Assembly: GCA_964563545.1 (NCBI GenBank)
Contig: CAZLXB010000031.1
Span: 1-23,650, forward strand
Reading direction: 5' to 3'
Source: Casp-actino8 sp964563545
GTDB taxonomy: Bacteria; Actinomycetota; Acidimicrobiia; Acidimicrobiales; Ilumatobacteraceae
Length of the DNA: 23,650 nucleotides
The notes under the pieces were generated by a model, which made no database searches, had not been told where the DNA came from, and was given only the letters and a program-made list of their open reading frames with translations. A program made the translations under genes and the position numbers. Position 1 is the stretch's first letter, and every line of letters begins with the position of its first letter. This document shows positions 15,917-22,948 of this stretch, in pieces.

Positions 15917-17125
15917 GTGGCCATGATCGCCGGCGTCATCGAAGGGTTCTACGGCCCTCCGTGGTCGTTCGCCGAACGTGCGGCCTGTCTCGATCGCATC
16001 GCCGAATGGGGCGGCAACTGGTACGTGTGGGCACCAAAGAGCGAGCCCCGACACCGCGAACTCTGGAACGAGCCCTTCACAGCCGAGGAGATCGGTAACT
16101 TCGCCGCTCTCACTGCGCGGACCGATGTGCGTATCTCGATCGGCCTCACCCCGGGTCCGGACGCGACGGCGGACGACGTCGCCGCGAAATTGCGCCCCGT
16201 CGTCGATGTCGGAGCGCATGGCATCACTCTCTGCTTCGACGATCTACCGGCCCTCGGCGCCGGACGTCGTCATCGCGAGATCACCAACGACATCGCCAAC
16301 CGCTTCTCCACCGAGGTCTGGCTCGTGCCGACGCATTACACGGGTTCGGAGCGTTCGCCTTATCTCGACGAACTCTGCGACGGACTCGACCCGCGCATCC
16401 TCGTGATGTGGACGGGCGCTCACGTGGTGAACGACCGCATCACGGCCCGCGATGCTCACGAGCGGACTGAAGCAACCGGAGGTCGACGGCCGCTCGTGTG
16501 GGACAACACGCCGGTGAACGACGCACTCATGTCGGAATCTCTTCACCTCGGCCCATACACCGGACGCGAGTCCGATCTACGCGATGCCGTCGCCGGAGTT
16601 CTGATCAACCCGATGGAGTTCGCCGGCGCCTCGATGCCGACATTGTGCAGTGCCCTCGCCTGGTGTTCGGGGCGCGATCATCGTGCCGCCTGGGACGAGT
16701 ACGTCGACGCGAACGGCTGGCGACGACTCGCCGAAGCGACCGCGTTCCCCGACGACGAACACTGGCCCGGCGCGCGACCGGCCCGCGAATGGTGGGCCGA
16801 GGTCGCCGCGATGGTCGACGACGACCCAGCCGTGGCACCGTGGGCGAACGCGGCCCGTGAGGGTGCTTCACTCGTTCTGCGAGCCCTCGCTCTCGCCGAA
16901 GATCCGCCGGCCGACCCGCAGCACCGCGCCATGGCGATCATCGGCCTGGCGATCGCGTGGCGTTCGTGGCGACGTTCGCCGGTGCTGGTGTTCGGCGCCG
17001 GGCCGCGAATTCGTCCGGTGCTCGGCAACGATCGGACCGGGCGCTTCACGTGGAATCGAGCGTCGTTCCAGGATTCGGCGTCGCTGGTCGACGACGTGGT
17101 CGGGCGCGTGATCAGCGCGTTCTGA
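15917..17125 (+). CDS. GH84-type beta-N-acetylglucosaminidase (O-GlcNAcase-like), cytoplasmic
   Basis: The 402-residue protein matches the catalytic (beta/alpha)8 domain of glycoside hydrolase family 84, the family of human O-GlcNAcase and bacterial NagJ, which remove terminal N-acetylglucosamine by substrate-assisted catalysis. Signatures are GVIEGFYGPPWSF (6-18), YVWAPKSEPRHRELWNEPF (36-54), the catalytic Asp pair in CFDDLPALG (Asp108-Asp109), VPTHYTG (137-143), ILVMWTG (161-167) and VWDNTPVND (194-202). There is no signal peptide and no accessory carbohydrate-binding module, so it is probably cytoplasmic. Start is GTG 15917, or ATG 15923 two codons later. It lies 12 bp after leuS and is probably co-transcribed. 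The natural substrate cannot be told from sequence. Confidence 0.88.
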   Translation: MAMIAGVIEGFYGPPWSFAERAACLDRIAEWGGNWYVWAPKSEPRHRELWNEPFTAEEIGNFAALTARTDVRISIGLTPGPDATADDVAAKLRPVVDVGAHGITLCFDDLPALGAGRRHREITNDIANRFSTEVWLVPTHYTGSERSPYLDELCDGLDPRILVMWTGAHVVNDRITARDAHERTEATGGRRPLVWDNTPVNDALMSESLHLGPYTGRESDLRDAVAGVLINPMEFAGASMPTLCSALAWCSGRDHRAAWDEYVDANGWRRLAEATAFPDDEHWPGARPAREWWAEVAAMVDDDPAVAPWANAAREGASLVLRALALAEDPPADPQHRAMAIIGLAIAWRSWRRSPVLVFGAGPRIRPVLGNDRTGRFTWNRASFQDSASLVDDVVGRVISAF

Positions 17126-17131
17126 ACTTCT

Positions 17132-18124
17132 CTAACCGCGAAGGACCGGCAGCACTTTCGATTCGAGGAGTCCGAGACTCTCGGCTGCGATCTCGGGCGG
17201 GATCCCACCCATGAGCGGATGCATGGTGAGCGAGCCGAATCGGCGAGCGAGGTCGACGCATTCGTCCGGAGTCACGATCGCGTACACACCGCTCGCCTTC
17301 ACGTCGTCGAGCGTCGTCGAGTTTTGCACATGGACCACCGACGACTGCCCGGGCCGTTGCCACTCGGCGTAGGTGCGTGCTTCGTGCATCACGTAGGGCG
17401 CGAGCCGCTCCCAGTCACGCTCGGGATCCTCGGTCACGTGCACGAATCCGGGGGCCTTGGGCGGCAGGATCACGAAGCCCTGGAATCCCACCTTCTGGCA
17501 CTCGTCGTTGTAGGCCTCGGCCACCGCCGGATCGTCGTTGGCCGACTGGAAGAAGCACCTGAGGCGCGCCGCCCGACGCGCGGCGACGGGTGTGGAGCCG
17601 CCCATCATGAGCAAGGGTCCGCCGGGGGTGTGCGGGAGTGGGCGCACACGCACTCGCCGACCGAGGTAGTCGAAGTAGTCGCCGGTCCAGGCTTCGCGCA
17701 GCACGCGAACCGTCTCTTCGAGAACCCCGAAACGCTTGGTGAAGTCGAGACCGGCCATCTCGAATTCCTCCTGTCGGTAGCCGGTCCCGCAGATCACACT
17801 CGTGCGACCCTTCGACACCAGGTCGACCGTGGCGAGTTGCTCGGCGAGGCGGACCGGGTCGTGCATGATCACGAGCGCGGCCGAGATGTTGATACCGATG
17901 CGTTCGGTGGCCGCCGCCACCGCGGCCGCCAACGTGACCGGTGCCGGCATGAAACCGTCCTCGGTTCCGTGGTGTTCGGAGAGCACCACCATGTCGAGTC
18001 CGACCCGATCGGCCCAGCGGACCTGCTCGAGCATGGCGCCGTATTGCCCCGAGGCCGAGACTCCGGCGGCCGGACTTTCCGCGGGCGGGACGCGCAAGTC
18101 GTACCGCATGATGATCAAGGTCAT
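17132..18124 (-). CDS. Luciferase-like (LLM) flavin/F420-dependent oxidoreductase
   Basis: The 330-residue protein is a TIM-barrel luciferase-like oxidoreductase distinct from the one at 10174. Visible motifs are MTLIIMRYDLRVP at the start, ADRVGLDMVVLSEHHGTEDG (the EHHG loop of the family), APVTLAAAVAAATERIGINI, MHDPVRLAEQLATVDLVSKG and VICGTGYRQEEFEMAGLDF. GGPLLMMGGSTPVAARRAARL and a C-terminal helix follow. The ATG at 18124 gives the usual family N-terminus; an ATG at 18109 is an alternative. It begins 4 bp after the stop of the zinc dehydrogenase gene, so the two form an operon. Its 3' end is 6 bp from the convergent GH84 gene. The substrate is unknown. Confidence 0.88.
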   Translation of the reverse strand: MTLIIMRYDLRVPPAESPAAGVSASGQYGAMLEQVRWADRVGLDMVVLSEHHGTEDGFMPAPVTLAAAVAAATERIGINISAALVIMHDPVRLAEQLATVDLVSKGRTSVICGTGYRQEEFEMAGLDFTKRFGVLEETVRVLREAWTGDYFDYLGRRVRVRPLPHTPGGPLLMMGGSTPVAARRAARLRCFFQSANDDPAVAEAYNDECQKVGFQGFVILPPKAPGFVHVTEDPERDWERLAPYVMHEARTYAEWQRPGQSSVVHVQNSTTLDDVKASGVYAIVTPDECVDLARRFGSLTMHPLMGGIPPEIAAESLGLLESKVLPVLRG

Positions 18125-18128
18125 GGGT

Positions 18129-19061
18129 TCATACAACCAGATGAACCTTGAGCGCTCCACTTGCGCGGTCGGTCGCCACTTCGAAGGCTCGGCGCGCTTC
18201 GTCGAGGGGGAAGCGATGGGTCACGAGGATCTCCTCGATCCGGGGCGCGGCGTCGAGCACACGGATGGCGGTGGCGAAATCGTTGTCGTCGTGCCCGTGG
18301 GCGTAGAACACCGCCGGCAGCAGGCTGATTTCGCGCAGGGTCAGATCGCGGCGAAGAGCGACCTCGTCCCAGAAAACTCCGAGTTCGACGATGGTGCCAC
18401 CGGTCTCACAGGCTCGCACCGCCGCATCGATCGCCGTTTGCGACCCGACCGCGTCGAACACGATGTCGTAGCGGCCACGCACCCCGACCGACCCACCGAG
18501 AGCCTCGACCGCCAAGCGTTGATGGTCGTACCGCGCTTCAACGTGCGCTTCCACGCCGAAGTGCGAAAGCACCGCGACGACGGCCAGGCCGACACTCCCG
18601 GCACCGATCACCGCGACCTTCTGCCCGGGCGCCAAAACGACCCGTCGTACGCCGTGCACCGCGACCGCGATGGGCTCCACGAGTGCCGCCGCACCGGGGG
18701 TGGCCCCGCTCGGCATCGGGAAGATGCAATTCGGATCGACCAGAACCCGATCGGCGAACCCACCGTCGAGTACTCCACCGAAGAATCTGGCCATCGCATC
18801 GGGGCAGATGTTCGAACGACCCGACGTGCACATGCGGCAGGTGCCGCACATTCCGGTGGGGCGGACGGCGACGAGCGTGCCGTCGGCCAGTCGGCCGCCG
18901 AATTCGTGTCCCATCGTGATCGGGCTCGGACCCATCTCGAGCATGTGCACGTCACTGCCGCAGATCCCGGCCACCTCGACCCCGACGACCACACCCTCGC
19001 CCCGGGGCTCCTCGACCTCCACGACACGAACGCCGTTGTCGGAGCGACGAACCGCCCTCAT
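18129..19061 (-). CDS. Zinc-dependent medium-chain alcohol/polyol dehydrogenase
   Basis: The 310-residue protein belongs to the MDR superfamily and should oxidise an alcohol with NAD(P)+. Catalytic zinc ligands are suggested by ICGSDVHML (Cys34) and GHEFGG (His52, Glu53). The structural zinc site is complete, Cys72, Cys75, Cys78 and Cys86 in MCGTCRMCTSGRSNIC. The Rossmann motif is VIGAGSVGLAVVAVL (153-158 for GAGSVG). It is somewhat shorter than the usual 340-350 residues. The ATG at 19061 is supported by AAGGA seven bases upstream. It is the first gene of a two-gene operon with the LLM oxidoreductase, so the pair may act on successive steps; the substrate cannot be assigned. Confidence 0.9.
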   Translation of the reverse strand: MRAVRRSDNGVRVVEVEEPRGEGVVVGVEVAGICGSDVHMLEMGPSPITMGHEFGGRLADGTLVAVRPTGMCGTCRMCTSGRSNICPDAMARFFGGVLDGGFADRVLVDPNCIFPMPSGATPGAAALVEPIAVAVHGVRRVVLAPGQKVAVIGAGSVGLAVVAVLSHFGVEAHVEARYDHQRLAVEALGGSVGVRGRYDIVFDAVGSQTAIDAAVRACETGGTIVELGVFWDEVALRRDLTLREISLLPAVFYAHGHDDNDFATAIRVLDAAPRIEEILVTHRFPLDEARRAFEVATDRASGALKVHLVV

Positions 19062-19068
19062 CGGACCA

Positions 19069-19073
19069 TCCTT
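19069..19073 (-). promoter_or_regulatory. Ribosome binding site of the zinc dehydrogenase gene
   Basis: AAGGA on the minus strand ends 7 bases before the ATG at 19061. Confidence 0.65.
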
Positions 19074-19137
19074 GCGTCCCGAACCTCGGGTGCCCGCGAA
19101 CCGAGGACGAATGTCCTGCTCACAGGGCCAATTCTTG

Positions 19138-19175
19138 TGACATCCACCACATTTGACATTTCGTCTTCATACCTT
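19138..19175 (+). promoter_or_regulatory. Tandem TGACAT repeats and candidate -10 box before the 104-aa membrane gene
   Basis: TGACAT occurs at 19138-19143 and again at 19154-19159, a 16-base period. A TACCTT -10 candidate lies at 19170-19175, about 41 bases before the ATG. TTGACA (19153-19158) looks like a consensus -35 but is only 11 bases from that -10, too close for a housekeeping promoter. The repeats may instead bind an activator. Confidence 0.4.
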
Positions 19176-19204
19176 GCCCACGCGGCCACGGACCGCACCT
19201 ACCG

Positions 19205-19210
19205 AAAGGG
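19205..19210 (+). promoter_or_regulatory. Ribosome binding site of the 104-aa membrane protein
   Basis: AAAGGG ends 6 bases before the ATG at 19217, in an A-rich context likely to be unstructured. Confidence 0.7.
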
Positions 19211-19216
19211 AAACAC

Positions 19217-19531
19217 ATGTACACAGTTGCACTGTTCATCGTGATGGCCATCCTCCTCGAGGCGGTCATGAAAGTGCTCCACTCGATCCTCGGGACCATC
19301 GGCCTCGGAGACACGGTGGGCAAGCTCCCGGTGATCGGCGCCAACCTCACGCTCGGCATCTCGATCCTCATGATCTGGCTGATGGGTGACTGGGGCCACG
19401 TACTCGCTGGTTGGGGCTGGAGCCACGACGACGAGTGGATCAATGTCGTTGCCAATGGCGCCATCGTGGCGGGAATGATCCCGCTGAAGGATGCCGTGTT
19501 CAACGCGATCAACAAGGGACTGCGCGCCTAG
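19217..19531 (+). CDS. Small membrane protein of unknown function (104 aa)
   Basis: I do not recognise this family. The 104-residue protein has hydrophobic stretches at about 2-24 (YTVALFIVMAILLEAVMKVL), 42-66 (ANLTLGISILMIWLMGDWGH) and a weaker one at 76-98 (NVVANGAIVAGMIPLKDAVF). A short acidic, aromatic segment, GWSHDDEWI, lies between the second and third. The size and the two to three helices recall phage holins, but no lysis or phage gene is nearby. The gene stands alone with its own regulatory region, a good RBS and a strong intrinsic terminator, which suggests a stable, perhaps abundant, monocistronic mRNA. It is divergent from the zinc dehydrogenase operon (155-bp gap) and convergent with the SCO6745-family gene. 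Confidence 0.8.
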   Translation: MYTVALFIVMAILLEAVMKVLHSILGTIGLGDTVGKLPVIGANLTLGISILMIWLMGDWGHVLAGWGWSHDDEWINVVANGAIVAGMIPLKDAVFNAINKGLRA

Positions 19532-19548
19532 TCGCCAAGAATCCCCCC

Positions 19549-19587
19549 AAAGGGCCGGTGTCGCACTCGTGTGGCACCGGCCCTTTT
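19549..19587 (+). terminator. Intrinsic (rho-independent) terminator
   Basis: A 12-bp perfect stem, AAAGGGCCGGTG (19549-19560) with CACCGGCCCTTT (19575-19586), encloses a 14-base loop and ends in TTTT. It begins 17 bases after the stop of the 104-aa membrane protein. It lies between convergent genes and may also slow transcription from the minus side, where the tail is TTTGGGG and so weaker. Confidence 0.9.
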
Positions 19588-19616
19588 GATTTCTCCCGAC
19601 CAGCGCGTGCGTGATG

Positions 19617-20486
19617 TCAGCCCGGTCGCCGCTCGCGTGCTGCCGGCATCCAGTCCGGCCCGGCGGTGTCGTCGATACGTCGCAGGAGTCGCTCCCCCAC
19701 CGGCTCGACGAGTTCGATGAACTCTTGGGTCGTCGACTCTCCGACCGCCTGCCACATGGACATGCAGATCTCGTCGGTTCGCCGTTCGATCTCGGTGCGC
19801 AAGGCCAGCCCGGCTTCACTCACCGCGCCGTCGGAGGCCAGACCCCGAGCCTCGAGATCGGCGAAGGCCGCGGCCAGAGCCACGTCATCGGCGCCCCGAC
19901 TACGCGGGATCCAGCCGCCGTAATTGAGATGAGCATCGTGGAGGATGCCGGCCTGCACGCGACTGATGTCGTGGGCGGCCAGCACCGCGAAGTGCGTGTC
20001 GCCCCGCCATTCGCGCAGGCAATTCACGGCCAGCCACGCCGAGATGATCTCGTCGTCGGGCCGCGGCGCATCACGGTGGACGGCAAACAGCACCCGACCC
20101 GAATCCGCGAGCGAATCAGCAGCCGACCACAGACGCGAACCCATGGCCGCGAGCGGTGAGCAGATCTCGGGCACGAACTCACGAAGCCCTTCGCCCACCG
20201 CTCGATTGCGGGCTGCGAAGATCGACATCCAATCCGTGTGCTGCAGCGCATGTTCGACGGTGAGCTTCACGAAAGCCGGATGGATCGAATAGAACGCGGC
20301 CGACACCGCGCCCGGACCGGCCGGCAACAGAGGCGCGGCGCGACTCGCGGTGTAGTAGCCGAGACCGTTCGGAACACCGAGTGCAGTGAAGTACTCGATC
20401 GCTCGCGGATCCCAGTAGATCCAGCCGATCAGCCGGTGCGAGACGAAAGATGCGCGGCGCGTGAGTTCCATCCAGTCGGTTGTCAC
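19617..20486 (-). CDS. SCO6745 family protein
   Basis: The 289-residue protein matches the actinobacterial SCO6745 family, which has no established biochemical role; some annotations call it a helix-turn-helix-like protein. Family-typical elements are DPRAIEYFTALGVPNGLGYYTASRAAPLLPAG near the N-terminus, AVSAAFYSIHPAFV, the central CLREWRGDTHFAVLAAHDIS, and a C-terminal winged-helix-like part (ADLEARGLASDGAVSEAGLALRTEIERRTDEI). No signal peptide or membrane helix is seen. The GTG at 20486 is chosen over an upstream in-frame start because a near-perfect AAGGAGGT sits 3 bases ahead. It is divergent from a lipoprotein gene (45-bp gap). Confidence 0.87.
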   Translation of the reverse strand: MTTDWMELTRRASFVSHRLIGWIYWDPRAIEYFTALGVPNGLGYYTASRAAPLLPAGPGAVSAAFYSIHPAFVKLTVEHALQHTDWMSIFAARNRAVGEGLREFVPEICSPLAAMGSRLWSAADSLADSGRVLFAVHRDAPRPDDEIISAWLAVNCLREWRGDTHFAVLAAHDISRVQAGILHDAHLNYGGWIPRSRGADDVALAAAFADLEARGLASDGAVSEAGLALRTEIERRTDEICMSMWQAVGESTTQEFIELVEPVGERLLRRIDDTAGPDWMPAARERRPG

Positions 20487-20489
20487 CGG

Positions 20490-20497
20490 ACCTCCTT
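20490..20497 (-). promoter_or_regulatory. Near-perfect Shine-Dalgarno deciding the GTG start of the SCO6745-family gene
   Basis: AAGGAGGT on the minus strand ends 3 bases before the GTG at 20486. It is the strongest RBS in the window. Confidence 0.8.
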
Positions 20498-20531
20498 GGT
20501 CGTGCACTGGGCACTATGGCACACTCCTTCG

Positions 20532-21311
20532 ATGGTTCTCCTCTCGCCTCGTCGCCGCCGTCCGTTCGCGTTCATCGCGCCTCTAGTGGTGCTGGCCGCC
20601 TGTGGAAGTGGTGACAAGGAAGCGACGACCGTGACCGAGGTTTCCGTCGCTCCGGAGGTGACCGAACCCGCGGCCATCGAGTCGACCACCACCACCGAGG
20701 CCGCCGCCGAATCGATGCGCGGCAAGCGTTATTGCGAGTTCTTGCTTCTCGCCCCCACCGAGAACGGCATCGTGGCGACCGTGTACAACACATATCCACT
20801 CGGCGACTGCCCGGCCGATCAGTGGGCCAAGATCGATCCCCCCGCAGTCGCCCAGGCCGAAGGCGCGGTTCTGGCCCTGGCCAACGGACCCCGCTTTTGG
20901 CTCATGGACGAAGTGGGTCGGGACACCGGCGACGTGGTCACCAAGACTCTGAGCGGAATCGAGATGAACCGCTACGCGACGGTCACGATCACCGATCCGA
21001 AGTCAGTGGGCACCCCGTTCACTCCGCAGACCGTGGACCGCAAGGCCACGTTCATGTTCCGTGCCGGCTCGACGATCTTCGTACTGACCACCCCCGATGG
21101 CCGCCGTTTCGTGATGCAGAGCTGGAGCCAGCAGAGAGACCCGGCTCTCGCCGAATCGGACCTCGCCGACCTCGGATCGCGGCTCGCGCTTCCCGATGGT
21201 TGGACGTACGCGAGTGAGACTCTGACCGAGGATCTCGTGGTGGGTGCCGATCGTGCTCCGGCGCAAGTGCTCCAGGACGATCTAGCGAACTCGTATTCAC
21301 TCGTCGGCTGA
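20532..21311 (+). CDS. Lipoprotein of unknown function
   Basis: The 259-residue protein has a type II signal peptide: a basic n-region (SPRRRRP), a hydrophobic core (FAFIAPLVV) and the lipobox LAAC with the acylated Cys at 24. It should be anchored on the outer face of the membrane. A Thr/Glu-rich linker follows (about 28-60, with TTTTEAAAE), then a globular part of about 200 residues that I cannot assign. Cys68 (KRYCEF) and Cys94 (GDCPAD) could form a disulfide. The ATG at 20532 directly precedes the signal peptide; there is no obvious RBS. It is divergent from the SCO6745-family gene and ends 11 bp from the convergent DUF2855 gene. Confidence 0.83.
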   Translation: MVLLSPRRRRPFAFIAPLVVLAACGSGDKEATTVTEVSVAPEVTEPAAIESTTTTEAAAESMRGKRYCEFLLLAPTENGIVATVYNTYPLGDCPADQWAKIDPPAVAQAEGAVLALANGPRFWLMDEVGRDTGDVVTKTLSGIEMNRYATVTITDPKSVGTPFTPQTVDRKATFMFRAGSTIFVLTTPDGRRFVMQSWSQQRDPALAESDLADLGSRLALPDGWTYASETLTEDLVVGADRAPAQVLQDDLANSYSLVG

Positions 21312-21322
21312 CGAGGACTCGT

Positions 21323-22441
21323 TCAGTCGACCGGGATCGAACACACGTGGCCGACCCGCGGGTCGACCGCGCCGCTGGCCAGTGATTCGTAGAGCGACTG
21401 CACATTGTTGGCGCCCACGGTCTCTTCGAACCGAAGCCATTCGTTGCTCCAGTTGGCGAAACGACGCCACGCAGCACCGACGCGCTGATCGAGGCCGTCA
21501 CGGCCCCACTCTTTGGTCCGCAGCGCGATCTGGGCCGGCGCGAAGAAGAACTCAGGCTTTGGACCGGGCAGGGGTCCGGATGACGCGGCATCGACATTCC
21601 AGTGCGTACCACCCACCACGAGGCTGTGCGCGAGCGAATTCCCGTAGTGCGCGTGCACGGCGTGGTTCACACCCCGATCGCCGGCGATGTCGACGTACAC
21701 GGCATCGCCGAGCGGACACTGGGAGATCTCGTCATAGGTGAGGACGGATGAGTAGCAACCGAGACCTCGCACGAAGTCGACACTCCGCGACGACGTGAGT
21801 CCGACGACCTCGACGCCCGGGCGCGCCGCGAGCAAGTGAGCCGCACCGATGGCCGTTTTGCTCGAAGCACTCGAGATCACAGCAATGGAGGCCCCGAACA
21901 TCTCTGGACGATCGGTCCCCTCGCTTGCCAGGTAGTCGTCGATCATGAACGACGTCATGAAGAGCGGCCATAGAACCATCTGATGCGGCTCGAACGCCGA
22001 GTCGTGCGTCGGGTCGGCGCTCGGGAACACGTAGCGGTTGTAGGCCGCGGCCATGGGGCGACGGTGCTCGGCGACATCGGTGAAACCCGAGGCGTCGCGT
22101 CGGCCGGGCTGCACCACCAGTTCATCCGACATCGGGAGATAGCCGTAGGTGCGTTCACCGACCGCGAGATCGGCGCTTCGCGATTCGATCACCGTCGCGT
22201 AACCCCACACCGGCACTCGACCCCAGAGCCGACCGTCGTCGTGGGAATCAGCGGCCGGAACCGGGAAGAAGTCCCAGTAGCGCAGACCATCCCCGAAGGC
22301 CGCGTACGTGATGTTGTTGGAGGTGAGGGCGAAGCGCTCGACCCGAAGTCGTGCCTGACCTTCCTCCAGCGGAAGACTCGGACGGGTCGCGATGCGACTG
22401 GTGGTGATTTCGTCCCGGACTACTTCGATCGTGTTCGACAT
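21323..22441 (-). CDS. DUF2855 family protein, MDR-reductase-like
   Basis: The 372-residue protein matches the DUF2855 family of unknown function, whose layout resembles medium-chain dehydrogenase/reductases. Visible are an N-terminal GroES-like part (ALTSNNITYAAFGDGLRYWDFFP, 38-60), RVPVWGYATV, GERTYGYLPMS, then a Rossmann-like segment with AVISSASSKTAIGAAHLLA (187-205) in place of a GXGXXG motif. The C-terminal part includes VDIAGDRGV and PGPKPEFFFAPAQI. The ATG at 22441 gives the family N-terminus; the reading frame continues upstream through the tRNA gene, but that part is not coding. No RBS is visible. The gene begins 86 bp downstream of tRNA-Ala on the same strand. Confidence 0.87.
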   Translation of the reverse strand: MSNTIEVVRDEITTSRIATRPSLPLEEGQARLRVERFALTSNNITYAAFGDGLRYWDFFPVPAADSHDDGRLWGRVPVWGYATVIESRSADLAVGERTYGYLPMSDELVVQPGRRDASGFTDVAEHRRPMAAAYNRYVFPSADPTHDSAFEPHQMVLWPLFMTSFMIDDYLASEGTDRPEMFGASIAVISSASSKTAIGAAHLLAARPGVEVVGLTSSRSVDFVRGLGCYSSVLTYDEISQCPLGDAVYVDIAGDRGVNHAVHAHYGNSLAHSLVVGGTHWNVDAASSGPLPGPKPEFFFAPAQIALRTKEWGRDGLDQRVGAAWRRFANWSNEWLRFEETVGANNVQSLYESLASGAVDPRVGHVCSIPVD

Positions 22442-22457
22442 CAGGAGCAGGTTGTCA

Positions 22458-22496
22458 GGTTCTCGACCCCGAGACCAACTGCCGCGGGACTCCCGC
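22458..22496 (-). other. Two small hairpins in the tRNA-Ala to DUF2855 interval
   Basis: Read on the minus strand, GCGGG-AGT-CCCGC (22496-22484) is followed by GGTCTCG-GGGT-CGAGA-A-CC (22476-22458), the latter ending 16 bases before the DUF2855 ATG. Neither is followed by a T run, so they do not look like intrinsic terminators. They may shape the mRNA leader. Confidence 0.35.
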
Positions 22497-22527
22497 AATG
22501 ACCGGCATTTGCTACCGAGAAGACTTG

Positions 22528-22600
22528 TGGAGCTGAGGGGAATTGAACCCCTGACCTCTTCCATGCCATGGAAGCGCTCTGCCAACTGAGCTACAGCCCC
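22528..22600 (-). tRNA. tRNA-Ala (anticodon GGC)
   Basis: The 73-base cloverleaf, read on the minus strand, has acceptor GGGGCTG paired with CAGCTCC. This includes G3 with T70, the G3:U70 wobble that identifies alanine tRNAs. D arm GCTC/GAGC, anticodon stem CTTCC/GGAAG with loop ATGGCAT (anticodon GGC), variable AGGTC and T arm AGGGG/CCCCT with loop TTCAATT follow. The discriminator is A73 at 22528. The CCA end is not encoded (CAA follows). Confidence 0.97.
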
Positions 22601-22615
22601 TGATGGGACGGGTGA

Positions 22616-22644
22616 ACGATACCAACGACCCGCCGACGACCCAA
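22616..22644 (-). promoter_or_regulatory. Housekeeping-type promoter of tRNA-Ala
   Basis: On the minus strand TTGGGT (22644-22639) and TATCGT (22621-22616) are separated by 17 bases. Transcription would start near 22609, giving a leader of about 9 bases before the mature tRNA. The -35 box begins right after the end of the upstream gene. Confidence 0.65.
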
Positions 22645-22648
22645 ACCC

Positions 22649-22948
22649 TCAGCGGGCATCGGTTCGGACGTGTTCCGTCTTCCGGCCACACGGACACATG
22701 AGCACCAGCGCCCAATTCGGCGGTTCGGGAGGAGGAGGCAGCGGGTCGTACACACCCTTGTCACGCCACTCCTCGGCCCGCGCCGACACCACGTCGAAGT
22801 CCGACCAGATCGACGCCGAATCGGAATCAGAGGTCGCGTCGCTCACGTCGACCACGTCCACTCCATCGGCTTTGTGAGTGATCCGCCAGCCGTCATCGGT
22901 GACGTCGGCCAAGTATCGGCCGCACACTCCGCAGGTCAGGCGCGCCAT
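22649..22948 (-). CDS. Small CxxC/CxC protein, probably zinc-binding
   Basis: The 99-residue protein is of unknown function. CGVC (Cys6, Cys9) near the N-terminus and CPCG (Cys85, Cys87) near the C-terminus could together bind one zinc ion, as in a zinc ribbon with a long insert. Between them lie an Asp/Ser-rich stretch (DVVDVSDATSDSDSAS) and a proline run (PPPPEPP). The ATG at 22948 overlaps the 3' end of rsfS by 13 bp on the same strand, so it is probably translationally coupled to rsfS. It ends just before the tRNA-Ala promoter. The real partner or role cannot be told. Confidence 0.78.
   Translation of the reverse strand: MARLTCGVCGRYLADVTDDGWRITHKADGVDVVDVSDATSDSDSASIWSDFDVVSARAEEWRDKGVYDPLPPPPEPPNWALVLMCPCGRKTEHVRTDAR

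Noticed and set aside
19153..19175. TTGACA plus TACCTT as a housekeeping promoter
   Set aside because: The spacer is only 11 bases, far below the 16-18 needed. TTGACA is better seen as part of the TGACAT repeat.
19217..19531. Phage holin
   Set aside because: Size and helices fit loosely, but there is no endolysin, phage or mobile gene nearby, and the gene has its own promoter region and terminator.
22442..22585. N-terminal extension of DUF2855 through the tRNA gene
   Set aside because: The first codons translate tRNA-Ala itself; the family N-terminus begins at MSNTIEVV (22441).
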